Origin: Hymenopellis radicata
Taxonomy: Eukaryota; Basidiomycota; Agaricomycetes; Agaricales; Physalacriaceae
Assembly: GCA_015501595.1 (NCBI GenBank)
Contig: JADNRX010000008.1
Coordinates: forward strand, 310,001-374,000
Reading direction: 5' to 3'
DNA length: 64,000 nucleotides
A model generated the notes under the pieces. The model saw only the letters and a program-made list of their open reading frames with translations. It was not told the DNA's origin and made no database searches. This document shows positions 35,791 to 47,981 of the stretch, in pieces. Position 1 is the stretch's first letter. Each line of letters begins with the position of its first letter. Position numbers and translations under genes: made by a program.

Positions 35791-37382
35791 GGTCAGAGCT
35801 TGAGGATCTTATGCTGCTAATGTTAGCGATCAATGACTCATGCCAGTGCCTGCCCAGAGATAAGGACCGCATGGGTCGAGGATTTACCTGCCCGTTTATG
35901 TCTTCAGAAAGGTGCTGAAGCTGCAGGTGTTCGAGAGCACGAGAACGACGAAACGCGCAATATTCTGTCAATCTGCCGCGGCGAAAAGAATTGATCAAAT
36001 TTAGCTGTCTATATAGCCGTGATCGTAACCCGTCTTAGGTCATCGAAAACGCGGCAGGCAGAACGGCCTAGACTTAGTACAAAACACCTCTTCGCATCCT
36101 AGACTTGAATATGCCTGTGTTCTCGTTCGTCTCTGGGGGGGGGCGTTTGGGACCAACAAAAGAACGGAAACCAGTCAGCATCTTTGTTGGCGGAACATCT
36201 AGCATCAGTTGCGTCTTGTCCCAGTCAATCGCGTCTCAAAGCAGAGGAAACGTTGCGCATAATCATCACAAGGTGGAACGCCACTGCTGGAAAATCCCTC
36301 GAGTCCTCTCCTAAGCCAGAGCACAACGCGACCGATGAATTCAGTGCCATCCTCAGCATCTCCAACTCGTAGCGATCGCCAAGTCTCTGTGCTAACGATG
36401 TCGGGGGAGATAGACTTCCTGCAGACTGGCGCGATGAGAAAGAAGTCGTGAACGATGCAAGTTTGTCCAGGTCCGTTCGGATTCCCTTGACCTCCTGGAG
36501 TGCAGGTGCTGTCTATTTTGGCTGCGACCAAGTGGATAGAACTGAAGCATTTGAAACCTGACGGTGAATTATGGCACTACCAGAAAGTCAACCTTACTTG
36601 GATTCCATGAACGAGATAATAAGCCGTCTTTCTCACAGAATGGGATTCTGTTACGGTCCGCTGAACGATACCCATCCGTGGGAAGTATAGACGCATCCGG
36701 AACCAAATCTTTTCACATTGACCATCGTTGGTTTCCAGTCGCATATAGTTATGACTGTCGCATACCCGTGGACACTGAGGCCAGAGGATGCAGCCGATTA
36801 CCTTGGGTATGGAACCTTCAACGCGTCAGGGGGCGACAGAAATAAGGAGCGGCTAGGGCAAGACGGGTATACGGGAACGCGGAGCTTTTTTGGGCGCATA
36901 CAGAAAGACTAATTGGTGGCGACGTCGTAGCACGAGTCTGATATCCTGTAACAAGTTTAGATGTATCCTATTTAAAAATATGCCGATCAGCGCTCAACGG
37001 CGTCCGTGTTAGCGCCCACAGCCCATCAGAGATTGTATTCTTGAAACAAGTACTCACTTTGCATGAACGGGGCGGAGCGTCGGACGTCGAGGAGCGACGT
37101 AACGATCCCGAAATCCATCCAACAGAAAGGAGGTACCAACTGGGTAGCACGCAGTGAAGTCGCGATCTGGGCGCGGTCCTGTTCACGCACTGAGACAGGC
37201 GTCAGTTCACCTGTAGTATCCTTTCCGACTACAAATCGGAAACCAAGAACAAAGGCAATCCATAGTCAGAAACCTATTGAAGATATATATATGTTCATAA
37301 AGATACAACCACGGGAATACCAGAGAATATAACGTCCATTGAGCTTCAACTATTCGGTTCGAGGGCAAGTTAGACGATAGCA
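35791..37382. other. Intergenic with a possible coding remnant
   Basis: A run of nine Gs occurs at about 36136. On the plus strand 36569-36912 reads as one frame apart from a single TAG. It starts MALPESQPYLDSMNEIISRL and ends TGTRSFFGRIQKD (see findings). The rest shows no supported gene. Confidence 0.35.
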
Positions 37383-37839
37383 TTAGTCCTTCTTTCGTAT
37401 CCGCCCCAGGAAATTGTGTTTCTTTTCGCTGCTGATGCTGGAGGAGGAGGAGTGGCGCTTCATTTCCGGTGCAGGTGGAGGTAGCGTGGGGGATGAGTTT
37501 GCAGAGCCGAACGAGGACGCGTTCATCGCCTTGACTATGCCACTATTAATAAGAAGCACATCAGGCATGAACGAACATGAGCCTTCCAGTGAAAGCGTAC
37601 CGCTGCGTAGCGTCGATATAATCCTCCCTGTTCACTCTCCTGTTTGTTTTGACGGATACACCGCCGCTCGAGATGTGGTAGCCTCTGTCTTTCAGCCTGT
37701 TGGACGACATGAGAGGAAGCGGAGAAGGCAAACAAAACGGCTTACTTGTCTTTGTCGAAGCCACGCTCTGCGTGACTGACTCCCACAACTTGATGACGCC
37801 GTAGAGAGCGCCGCCACATATGCCAAGAGTCTGAAACAT
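37383..37839 (-). CDS. Small predicted membrane-anchored protein
   Basis: Unknown function. Exon 1 starts at 37839 (MFQTLGICGGALYGVIKLW), a short hydrophobic N-terminus that could be a membrane anchor. Exon 2 carries DRGYHISSGGVSVKTNRR and REDYIDATQR. A GT-AG intron (about 37560-37616) joins in phase to GIVKAMNASSFGS. The tail is Ser-rich and basic, ending NFLGRIRKKD. The VKT-R...DYIDATQRG core looks conserved in type, but I cannot name the family. The first splice (GTAAGC...AACAG, 37689-37738) leaves the frame one base short, again a missing-base pattern. The start is chosen as the only ATG giving the hydrophobic leader. Confidence 0.55.
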
Positions 37840-38943
37840 GTTGAACGGAAGCACACACGACCGTTTAGGACGGATTCAAACCATGAATAATGAAAAGAAG
37901 TCAAGCCTTCATGAATCGGATAGCACAAGCAGCACAGTTTCGAACTTGCGTACCAAGTGGCCATTGTCAAAAAGAAGTAAAAAGCTACGTCGATGGAAAA
38001 TGGAGGATAATACAACAAATGAAATTGAATAATACGAGTCGAGCTGCTCAAGAAACTGAAAAGGGGGGCTGTCAACGGCGATGAATGAGGTTCTGGTTGA
38101 GAGGGAAATGGACCCCTATCGGTGACGAAATAGTGCACGATGAGGCTGTGCAGATTAAATTAGCTGTGCCTGTTCGACCCTTGCTCCGACGCGACCATGA
38201 TCCGTGCGCAAAACGGATTCGCAGTGGGACACGATCCTCGCGGAAAGTGACCTGGACAGGCCCCATCTTGTATGTATCGTGAGAAACAGCTTGATTCCTC
38301 GAATCCACTTTGTAACCCCTGCCTCTGATTACGCAGTCGAGGCGAGTCATGGCACATCATGACGGAAGGCGATACACATAGCAATATCGGTGCACTCGAC
38401 TATCTTGGTGTCTTTATACCTTTTTCATGCTGTGGCTTCTAGCCTAACCATCAAGCAGGACTGGAAGACTTCACAAGTTACAGTCTCCTGTTCGCGATCC
38501 TTGTCCGCCGTGACCATATGATCGACGGATTTCGATTAGTGCTCAAGCGCTCAAGCGCTTTAATGCGAGCTTAGTGAAGCTCCAAAAGTTGAAGCTTTCT
38601 CTATTAGTAACTTTGGCCTTACTGCTGGCGCAGCGCGTCTCCCAAGCGGTGATGATGTGCAGCCTATGGCGGCTTCCTCCTGCTTACGAGTCGACCCTTC
38701 TCATACGCTGTCATAATGTCAATTTTTGACAACTGACAATGGCCTCCTCTGCGCCTCCCTCAGAGTGTTTTTAACGCTACACTTTCAGATCGCCTGCACC
38801 CTGTCTGGGACGACCTGGACTCATCCGGTGATGGCAGGTAACGTGGTTTGGGCTCTCCACGGTCAACATAGCCGAGCCTAATATATTTCATAAAATTGCG
38901 GAAAGGGTTGCACGACTTCTTTCCTCCTCAACCATCCACCACC
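37840..38943. other. Intergenic / hydrophobin promoter
   Basis: No gene supported. A short tandem GCTCAAGC repeat lies near 38545. The right end contains the hydrophobin promoter. Confidence 0.4.
38879..38888 (+). promoter_or_regulatory. Putative TATA box of the hydrophobin gene
   Basis: TAATATATTT lies 56 bp before the hydrophobin ATG, a plausible distance for a strongly expressed agaricomycete gene. Assigned by position and composition only. Confidence 0.4.
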
Positions 38944-39467
38944 ATGTTCGCTCGTTTCCCCACCCTCGTTATCGCGTCTCTCGTTGTCCTCGCGTCGGCC
39001 TCTAGCTATGCGCCGGCCTCTGGCTATGCACCGGCCAAGGAAGCGCCCAACTGCCTCATTGGAACAGCTCAGTGCTGTAACAAAGTTGAAGGGGTTCGTC
39101 ATTTGTCTGCTGGGAGTCGTTCAATGCTGTAACAGCTTGTATTTAGGCTGCGTCTTCGCGCACTGTCAATGCGCTCCTAGGCCTTCTGGGCACCGTGTTG
39201 GAGGTTCTCGACGTCCAAGTGTCAGTTGTTTTACCTCCTCTTTGATCATCGACCTCATTGATAATGGCCTTAGTGGAATTACTTGCGCTGGCGTCGACGA
39301 AGATCCGGAATGCAGGAAGGGTGAATTCGTCTGTTGCTTGGATAATAGTTATGTGAGTGGTGTTTTCTCCAGGAGAATCTAGGCTGAGCAGGGTGTAGGA
39401 CGGTGTCATCTCTGTCGGGTGTCACACACCTTCACAGTGGGAGCTGCCCTCGGGCAACACTTACTGA
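38944..39467 (+). CDS. Class I hydrophobin
   Basis: A small secreted amphipathic protein that self-assembles on aerial hyphae and spores. Four exons (38944-39093, 39147-39220, 39274-39352, 39399-39467) give 123 residues. A signal peptide is visible (TLVIASLVVLASASS), followed by a repeated YAPASGYAPA stretch. All eight cysteines are present in the expected order: PNC-x6-CC, then ASSRTVNALLGLLGTVLEVL, GITC, PEC-x6-CC and SVGC. Donor GTCAGT at 39221 was chosen because it gives DVQVGITC in phase. The last exon gives DGVISVGCHTP, the usual hydrophobin ending, but with an extra tail after the final cysteine. The frame is intact. Confidence 0.9.
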
Positions 39468-41126
39468 GTAAGATTTTACACAAAGACACGATCGACTCTT
39501 GGACATTGAACATTACTATCTTTGCTTGAATACCACTTTCCTTTAATAATGCGGCTGCCTGATATTCTCCGTTAACAGTAGCCAACTTGCAAGCCTTACC
39601 TGTCTTATGGATTACGGAACAACATCGTTAGACGACCCTCGGCGTCATCGTTCTTACCAGCACGCCCTGGGATTCCCTCCTTCGAACCTTTCTTAAGCTT
39701 CTTGAAACATGTTCGCCTGGCTCTGGACGAGGTAGAGTCCGATTTATATGCTTAAGGAATGTTCCTGAGAGGATTTGCTGACTGTGTTATTGCGGTATCA
39801 TCCTATTTCGACTGTGAAGTACGAGTTGACCGGGCTAGGCGCGCGCTATGCCTTCCGGATGGACCATAGCTTCTCCCTCACTTCTGGCCTGCCCCTCCTG
39901 GGACCTGTTGGCCGGCGTCTTCTGCCCGTTGCAAACACCAACAGGTAACAAGATACAGTTTGCATCTTCCTTACCATGTTGAGCGGGGAGACGTAGCTCC
40001 TGAGGCCTGAGGACAAGCGAGCAGGAAGAACCGAGGTATGACGAAAACTCTGGTTGAGCTTCGCCCTTGACGCGTATATCGTCACCGACATCCTTCATCA
40101 ACACCGACTGGTCATCACAGTAACAATGAGCTGATCTTGCGTATACTGTCCCTTTGGATGGCGGAATAGCTGCGGTTCCGTGTACAGACGTACACTTCGT
40201 TTCAGTGGTTTGACCAAGGGACGTAATTACACACTCGTCGAGCACCTCGCAGGGTAAGAAGTCGAAACAACGTTTGAAACAGCGAGATGTCGGACGGGAT
40301 GGCTTTTTGAGATGAGTGCAATATCTATGATCTGTTCAAAAAAAGATTGAAAGAAATTCATGAGGCGTTCGCGTTAGGCGTTGGATGACCGGCGTGTCTA
40401 GACTTTGCAATCGTTTTCGAACGTTGCTGACCGCGTATCTCTCCAGCTTATCGTTTCAATAATATCAGATATGCGTTCCGTCCGGGACAGCATGAAAAAG
40501 TCACGAGCAACACTCAGAGGAGGGCATGAGAAGAAGGAGATAAGCCTCGATTTCTGGGGTTTAATTGCCTTTAGGGTCGAATTTGAATCCGTTTTGCCAT
40601 TTGCTTGGCACGATTGTCGTCATCTCTTTTCCCTTTCGACCACTATGGACGCGACTTGTCGACATTCTTCGTGAGTCTACGCGCGTCCATCCACTGAATA
40701 CGACGGCCCATAATGCCTGCTGCATTCCTAGGAGTGAATCGAATGTTTCTACAAGGTTGTGCTGGTTATGCTCCCGGTCCGGGTCAGGTGTCGCTGAAAT
40801 TGATGTCCGAGTCCCAGTGATTCTATTCGTCGTTGTCATTTGCCCCATCTCGTCCGGTGTCGTACTCCATGCGGGGTGGAATACTATGGCCGTCAACCCC
40901 GCGTGGGGTATGGTATAAAAGGTCAACTGAGAAGTCCATCAGCAGGCACCGCACCTTCTTTCGCACGTCTCCTCCGGTCGTGGGTACGCGCTGCTCCGGA
41001 AAGGTCTATCAGGAGGCTTCCTTATTCGCTAAGGGCTCAGTCTTAACGCGGTTCAGGTAGCTCAAAAAGGCTTTCGGCAGCGTTATTATATTGACGGATC
41101 CATCATCTCTAGTTGACTCCATCATC
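39468..41126. other. Intergenic
   Basis: A minus-strand frame at 39835-40245 (MLDECVITSLGQ...) and a few plus-strand frames show no domain or clear splicing. They could be chance frames in GC-rich DNA. The right end is the promoter of the MFS gene at 41127. Confidence 0.35.
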
Positions 41127-43683
41127 ATGTCCACAGAGAAGACTTTGCAGAACTCGACATCCTCTCGGGAGATAGCCGACGAAAAGGCTACCGGATCCAT
41201 ACATATTATCGAGGATTCAAAGGTCTACAATGCGGACGTTGATGTGTCCAGCGTCGACGAGAAAAAGCTCATGCGCAAGATTGACATTGCCTTGATTCCG
41301 TGGCTGTCGTTGTTGTATCTGCTGAGCTTTCTGGATCGTACAAGTATCGGAAAGTGCGTGACCTTCTCTTTGCATTGAACCTCGAGTACTGACCATGCTC
41401 TAGTGCCAAGGTTGATGGACTTACTCCTGCCTGCTCTTACAGCGTGCTAAATCGTTTCTCTCAGTTATACCATATGGTGGATGACTTACACATGTCGGAT
41501 AATCAATACCTCATCTCTTTGACCGTATTCTTCTTCAGGTCAGTACCGTCCTTGACCTCGAAATGGTTTTACTGACCCAATGTAGTTATGCGATCTTCGA
41601 GGTTTGTCAGCTTGCTCCAGACTGGACATGTCTTCATTCAATGCTCTGTACTAGGTTCCTTCCAACGTATTCTTGAAGCGTTTGCGTCCATCAATCTGGC
41701 TCTCCTTCCTGATGTTAGTCTGGGGAATCATGATGGTGCGGATCATATTAACTGACCTGCGCGGTGCTTATTGTATATTAGACTGTGCAAGGTTTGGTTC
41801 ACAACTACGGAGGCCTTGTCGGTCAGTCGCATATCATCTACCTGGAACTAGGCTAACTTTACGCCGCAGGTATGCGATGGATGTTGGGAATGTTTGAAGC
41901 TGGCCTGTTTCCCGGGGTGAATTATTACTTGTCGTGGTCAGTATTGAATTATCAGTTCATCTCGATATTAGCTCATTACCCTTCTAGCTGGTACAAGCGG
42001 TCGGAATTCGGCATTCGCGCTGCTGTATTCTTCTCGGCCGCCAGTGTATCCGGCGCTTTCGGAGGCTTGCTGGCTGTACGTCGGGCTTGCTGTCCTTCGG
42101 TACTTGAAGCTTACGTGACGTATCGCTAGGCTGCAATAGCAAACATGGATGGAGTCGGAGGAAAGCCGGCATGGGCATGGATCTTGTATGTCGCGACTCT
42201 CGCTTTTGTGTGAATAGCTATACTTACTATCTGACCCTTGTAGTATTCTGGAAGGACTCGCGACCGTACTCGCCGGTTTCCTTTCTTTCTGGATCATCCA
42301 GGACTTCCCAGATACTGCCAAGTTCCTGAGCGAAGCGGAGAGGACTGTCGTCGTTCGCAGATTACAGGGCGATGACCAATTCAGCGCTGGCCGGAGAGAA
42401 GTTGAAGATGAAGTATATCTGGATGTCATTGGCGGACTGGAAGACCTGGGTCGGAAGTATGTTTTCTTGCTGTTCCGTTTAATGTGCCGCTGAGGCCTTT
42501 GGAAGTGATGATCTACGCTGGATGTGACATGCCTCTCTATGCATTCTCGTTATTCTTGCCTTCCATTATCAACCAGGTGCGTCATGCACCCTGTTAAGGA
42601 AAGCGTAGAGTCTAATTGGCTGACGTTTGGCTCCGCCAGCTTGGTACGCATTTTCCCAGACGTCTCGGTACCAGTGTGGTGTGAACTAATTTGTCGTGTA
42701 CTCCAGGATACACCGCTACGCCAGCCAATCTGTTGACCGTGCCCGTCTACGTCTTCGCCTGCATCATAACGTGCGTTGTAGGATTCTGTGCTGATAAATA
42801 CGGACGACGAGGGTACTTCAACCTGTGCGTATATTATCACCTTGAGGCTTCATCAACTGACCCGCGGACCTTCAGTGCCTTTTTGACGCTTGGTGTGTAC
42901 TCGTCGGTCTGTGAAATCTCTAGCGCGCTCATGGTCTGCAGGTGCCATTGGCTACATCCTCTTGGTGGCGTCTAAAAATGCGGCCCTTTCCTATTTTGCC
43001 GTCTACATGGCTACTTGGTACGACTACACACTAGTCTGATGGTCATGTCTTTCGCTGATCTCGCTTCATCGTAGCGGCATATACCCTATCATTCGTGAGT
43101 GCTCATCTTCATATGAATCGGGCTTCAAAAAAATTAACCCATGTGTTCTGCAGCGAATACGATGTAAGTTCGTCATCTGCAAACATCACAGACAGTTCAA
43201 AGTTCCATACCATAGTGCATGGGTGTCCAACAACGTCGAAGGCTCTTACAAGCGTAGTGTCTCGTTGGCCATGGTTATCAGCTTGTCAGCGTCCTTCAGT
43301 TCTCGTTTCCAAGTATCCCACTCACCGTTCCTTCATAGTGGTAACATAAACGGCGCCGTTAGCTCGAACGTCGTAAGCCCACCTCTGCTCTCTTCTTTTC
43401 GTCTGTTTACCCTGAGCCCGTTTAGTACCGCGCCAGAGACAAGCCATGGTATCCGCTGGGCCACGGTCTCGTGCTCATGTATATCGCATTCGGATTCATC
43501 TTCTCCGTCATCTATCTGATCTTCCTCAAACGCGAAAACAACAAGCGCGACAGAGGAGAAAGAGACGAAATCATCGGTGATGATACGACCACGGGCCACG
43601 AAAGGAATGGACGCTTCGCTACTGTAGAAGACGCGAAGAGGGAAAAGGGAGATGCCTGGAGTGGATACCGGTACCGACTATAA
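41127..43683 (+). CDS. MFS transporter, anion:cation symporter (allantoate/nicotinate permease-like)
   Basis: A 12-span plasma-membrane permease of the ACS family (Dal5, Tna1, Vht1 relatives), which import organic anions or vitamins with protons. It starts MSTEKTLQNSTSS with a soluble acidic N-terminus, then LMRKIDIALIPWLSLLYLLS and FLDRTSIGNAK. Many short exons follow. Landmarks are DDLHMSDNQYLISLTVFF, SYAIFEVPSNVFLKRL, GLVGMRWMLGMFEAGLFPG, the central loop EGLATVLAGFLSFWIIQDFP, YAFSLFLPSIINQ, GYTATPANLLTVPVYVFAC, FCADKYGRRG and HGLVLMYIAFGFIFSVIYL. The cytosolic tail is charged. The substrate cannot be assigned. Exon boundaries in the middle are approximate. Confidence 0.85.
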
Positions 43684-43917
43684 CGAATCTTACACGTCTT
43701 GTAACTATTTCCTTCACTTCATGCCATGCCATTCCACGTTGTGTTCGCCGTGTGAATTTCCCTTGGAGTCGTGTGTCTAGTACGTGCATTAACCATCGAT
43801 TTACAATTTCCTGCGAGCGACAAACTGCGAATTCTAACTACATGGGGAATAATTAAACATGCATGAGACTACGGTAACCTAAAAGTAATCGTCCTTCATA
43901 AGAGGGTGACTGCTGAG

Positions 43918-46900
43918 TTACACAGCAGCACCGGCATCCCAGTCAACCTTTGGTATCAAACCATCCGCACGACAAACAGGGCAGCTAACCTCAACGCACT
44001 CCCCATTCACACTCTCCTCCAAGCCCTTCAGCGCTACTCTCTGCGAAGTAACCAAACATGACGGATGAAAGGTGTGCGAGCACACATTGCCTCCATCTAC
44101 GCCCCTTGTGATATGTATCTGCGACTCGTTAACCACGGCGTCCGGTTCCTCGTCCGACGGTCCAACGCCACAGCTCATGTCATGACACCGCAGATTAGCC
44201 TCCCTTTCTTTCCTCTCGACGCGCTGACGAAGCGTCGGGCCAGGTGCTGCAGGAAGAGTCCACTTCTTCCTCTCGCGGGGAGGGCGACGAGCAGTATATG
44301 GTCGCGTTGCACGTGGATCCAGGAAAGGCATGGCACCCATATCGCCAGGAAGACCAGCGCCGGATAAGAATTGCGCAAAATGGGGTAGTTGCGGGTTCGC
44401 ATCTGGCTGCGGCCCACCCGGAGTGGCATTGTTCTGTTGCGGGGGCGGAGGATGACCGACGTGAATCGGGGGTATTTGGAAATGTGGAGGGTGTCCGAGT
44501 CCAAACGCATGGGCGTGATGATGATGGGCGTGAGGATCTGGCTGAGCTTGTTGTTCCTGTTGCGATGGGGGAGCTGACCGAGGTCGTGGCGGTGGCGCAG
44601 GTTGAGGGTGGAAGTGTTGCGGCTGGGGGTGAGGCTGAGGAGCCTGGCCTGGCGGGAATTGGGCACCTAACCGGTTGGTCAAATTTGACAAAAGCTCCTC
44701 CATTGTGCGACCAGTAGCGAAGGGTGGACCGCCAGGACCAGCCTGAGGTTGACCCGCGGCGCCATCGGGAGCATCTGGTATAACGCCGCCCTGGAAGAAG
44801 TCGAATACTTCCCCTCGTCGTCAGGTCCAAAAGTTGGAGGCGGACCTGTACCAATAAACATGTCGAACCCAAGCGTGACAAAGGTGTTATCTCCATGGTT
44901 CTCAATGTGAGGGTTTGGATGACCGTGTGGCTGAGGGGGAGGGTGCTGTTCAGCGGCAGGAGGCGCAGGTGCCAATGGTATATCAATAGGCTCAAGCCCA
45001 GGAATTTCGTCATCATCGTCGGGAGGCTCTGTAATGCATCATTAGAATTTCGTTTGTCTGCAGATACAACAACTCACGAGTAGGTAAAACTTGTGTTGGA
45101 GGTGTTGCCTGAGCGGTGGGAGGAGCATTCGCGAAAGCTGGTTGGGTTGGAGGAGGGGCGGGCGCCGCATCTAACAGTCAATTAATTCCAGATCCCGAAA
45201 AGTAGGATAAACATACCTTGAGCTGGCATACCACCGCCGGTGAACATACTCAACAGGTCGATGACAATACCTCCAGCGTTGAACTCAAAGTTCCCCGCCT
45301 GCGGTTGTTCTCCTGGAAATTTTACATGATATATTAATATGCAACCGTTCCAGATCAAGTCTAGAGTCTCACCAGGGATTCCCGGCTGTGGGGGTGCTTG
45401 AGTAGGCGGAGGGGCGGGACCGTTCGTCGGAGGGGGAGGCACTGGACCAAAGACAGGCGGAGGCGGATGTGCGGCTGTGGCCTGTGCGTTCATGGCACGG
45501 AAGAATTCACCGAGAAGAGCAGCACCGAATGGCGCCCCAAGGTTCATTCGGACGCCGGCGGTAGGCGGCGCTGGCTGTTGTGGCGTGGGATCGGGTTGAC
45601 GGGTCGCGTTTGGAACAGTGGGAGGTGCGGTAGGAGGAACTGCGTTAGGCACGGGAGGCGTATCGACAGTTGGCGGGTTTGCAGGCGCATTTGTTGGATT
45701 AGCAGGTGGAGGATTGCGTCTGCGGCGTCGATAGGTAAGATTCTCGGGATCGATGTTGAAACGGCAGGTTGGACAAGTGGTCTGCCGTGGTCTAGAGAAC
45801 CAGGGGATGAGACAGGACGCATGAAAAACATGAGAGCACGGTAATGCCACGATCTTGGGATGTGTCTGTTCCGATGATGTGGATTCCGTCGAGTCAGCAC
45901 CAGAGGCTGTATCTGCTAGATCCTCGGAAGAGCTTGATTCGCCCTCCTTCTGACCGTCCCCAAACTGATTTCCATCTCCATCCAACAACTTGTCCCAGCA
46001 GATGGCACAACCGCAGTCACCTCCAGTGCCATTAGCATCAGTCCCTGCCACATTTCCAACCCGTTCTAACCGCCTTACCAGTCCAATCGGCACTTCCTCG
46101 AGACCGTCCACAAGCTGCTTAGCTCGTTCTGGATCCTCCTGTTCAGGAACCAAACCGCCCGCCATTCCCATTCCCAGACGAGCGAACAAGTCACCGACAT
46201 CACCAGCAAAGTTAAGGGGAAATGCGCCAGCAGGAGGGAATGCACCTGCTGGAAGTCCGGTCGGAGGTAATGGGTGAACATGGCCAGTAGGAAGATCAAT
46301 TGTAAAGCCCAAGAGACGCATTAGGTTCTGGGTTCGAGGAGCTTGGGTGTTGAGGGTAGGCTGAGGATTGGCATTCTGGGGTGGCGGAGCTTGGGCGGGT
46401 GCGCTTTGAGGTGGATGGGGGACGGCGTTGGTATGGAGAGGATTAGCAAGAGGATGGGTACGCTGTGACGGGTGACGACGATCACGGTCCTCGTCACCGT
46501 CATGTTGCCCACGAGCGCGCCGGTTGTTGCGTGAAGGCGTCGAGACACCAGATTGGACCGTACTCGGGCCAGCCCCATCTGTGTCCTGCGAATCCTGCTG
46601 GTCGCGGACGGTCCGCAGCTGCACTTCCAGTTCGTCAGCATCCATCTCGCTGTCAGAGTCCGAGAATTCTTCGCCTGAATCATCTGAATCATCAACGTCC
46701 CGAAGCGCGGGCATCGAGTCGTCACTGTCGTAGTTGGCACCGTCCGCGGCCGCTGGCATATCTACGTCCATATGGGCGTTGTCGAGAGGTACCTGTCCGG
46801 TGGTTTCCGACGCCTGCACAGCGTCGTTAACATTGAGGTCGTTAACCACCTCCGCGGGCTCGTCTCGCGGCTGCTGCTGACCAGCGGCTAAAGAACGGAA

Positions 46901-46939
46901 AACATGGTGAAATGCGCCAGACGTGTTGTTCGCCGACAT
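43918..46939 (-). CDS. RING E3 ubiquitin ligase with two RING domains
   Basis: A large low-complexity protein starting MSANNTSGAFHHVFRSL. An acidic N-terminus (SDDSGEEFSDSDSEMDADE) and a Pro/Gln-rich stretch precede a RING-H2: CGCAICWDKLL, an acidic insert, LPCSHVFHASCLIPWF and TTCPTCRFNIDP. Introns 45311-45372, 45171-45216 and 45029-45077 splice in phase through Pro-rich sequence to PPDDDDEIPGLEPIDIPLAP. The C-terminus has a second RING-like module: LRCHDMSCGVGPSDEEPD, then NVCSHTFHPSCLV and VSCPVCRADGLIP, again with C-x-H and H-x2-C. The frame changes at 44811-44814 (CCCC on the plus strand) between FGPDDEG and VFDFFQGGVIPDAPDG, one base short. Substrates are unknown. Confidence 0.8.
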
Positions 46940-47981
46940 GAACGTTAAGAGCGAAGGTCTCGTCGGCGTCGTGGCAAAAAGGAAGGCTTAGATAGCTGAG
47001 CTCGTGCCACCGTCCCAATCCGGCAATATTCTGACTAAGCACCTTCTACGCGATTCTCGAACAGAATTGCGATCACCAAGCGCATTTCAAGTTTGCATTC
47101 TACCTATCATTCTCAGTGTCCTACGTTAGTACATGTCTTGTACTCTACGTGGATTACCAGCGCATCACACTGTGAACTCACACGCGACAATCTGAACAAC
47201 TATACCCAATAGTTTCTGATAAACTTCCAGGTACCGCCACGCATCGAACTGGGTAGGCCTTTTACATGAGGTTAGCTAAATTATGCTATCACTGGGCGAT
47301 TAATCATTATGAGCTTCATAAGGAACTTACCGGGCCTAGAACGCGAAACAACGAGATCTCCGTCGCAAACCGCCGCCAGTCGATGTCATTGTTACCGTAC
47401 CCACCGTCATACTTACAGACAGCCGTGTGATCAAAACGGTGATAATGAGACGAAGTAAATTAACCCCTACTTGAGCCCAAGAGTATTAATACCAAGGTGT
47501 CAGCCAGAGCAATAGCCAGTAGGTAAGCCACAAGTGGCACAAGCAGGTAAGCTTGGAAAGTGATTCAACAACTCTTGTAGCGTACATCAGATTCGGCCAA
47601 GAGGGAGACAAGATGAGATACGAAGAGCAGCTAGCAATCGAGACAGCATATTCAGAGGCAAACAGCTTTAAATCCAGGGATATATCGTCGTAGGCGCACT
47701 TGGCAGGTCAGGATAGCCGGCGAGACAGTAAGATGGGTAGAGTATCTCAGAGTCAAAGCTAGGTCAGAGGCTAGCGCTCAGAGCTAGGCAGCCAGTGTCA
47801 AGCCGTCACAGACCCACGTGATCGGGCGCGCCTGTGACGCGACGTGATTCGCGTGACGTTGATTCTTTCTTTTCAACGACATCTGCATCGAGCTCGACGG
47901 CGGCGACAGCACCGAAGAGCACCACACTGAGTATGAACCTCGACTCTGCGCTGCATTTTTTCTTAACACTTTCCCTAGAAA
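46940..47981. other. Divergent intergenic region
   Basis: Shared upstream region between the minus-strand RING gene and the plus-strand pericentrin-like gene, about 1 kb. Sequence near 47700-47790 has several CTAGG/CAGAGCTAGG-type short repeats. CACGTG and GTGACGCGACG elements lie at 47810-47850 before the pericentrin-like start. No gene is seen. Confidence 0.4.

Noticed and set aside
37351..37365. GGTTCGAGGGC motif resembling a tRNA T-loop
   Set aside because: No matching T-stem, D-arm or acceptor stem around it.
44195..45016. Long alternative minus-strand frame over the C-terminal half of the two-RING gene
   Set aside because: Low-complexity out-of-frame reading of the Pro/His-rich region. 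The frame with the second RING is clearly the coding one.
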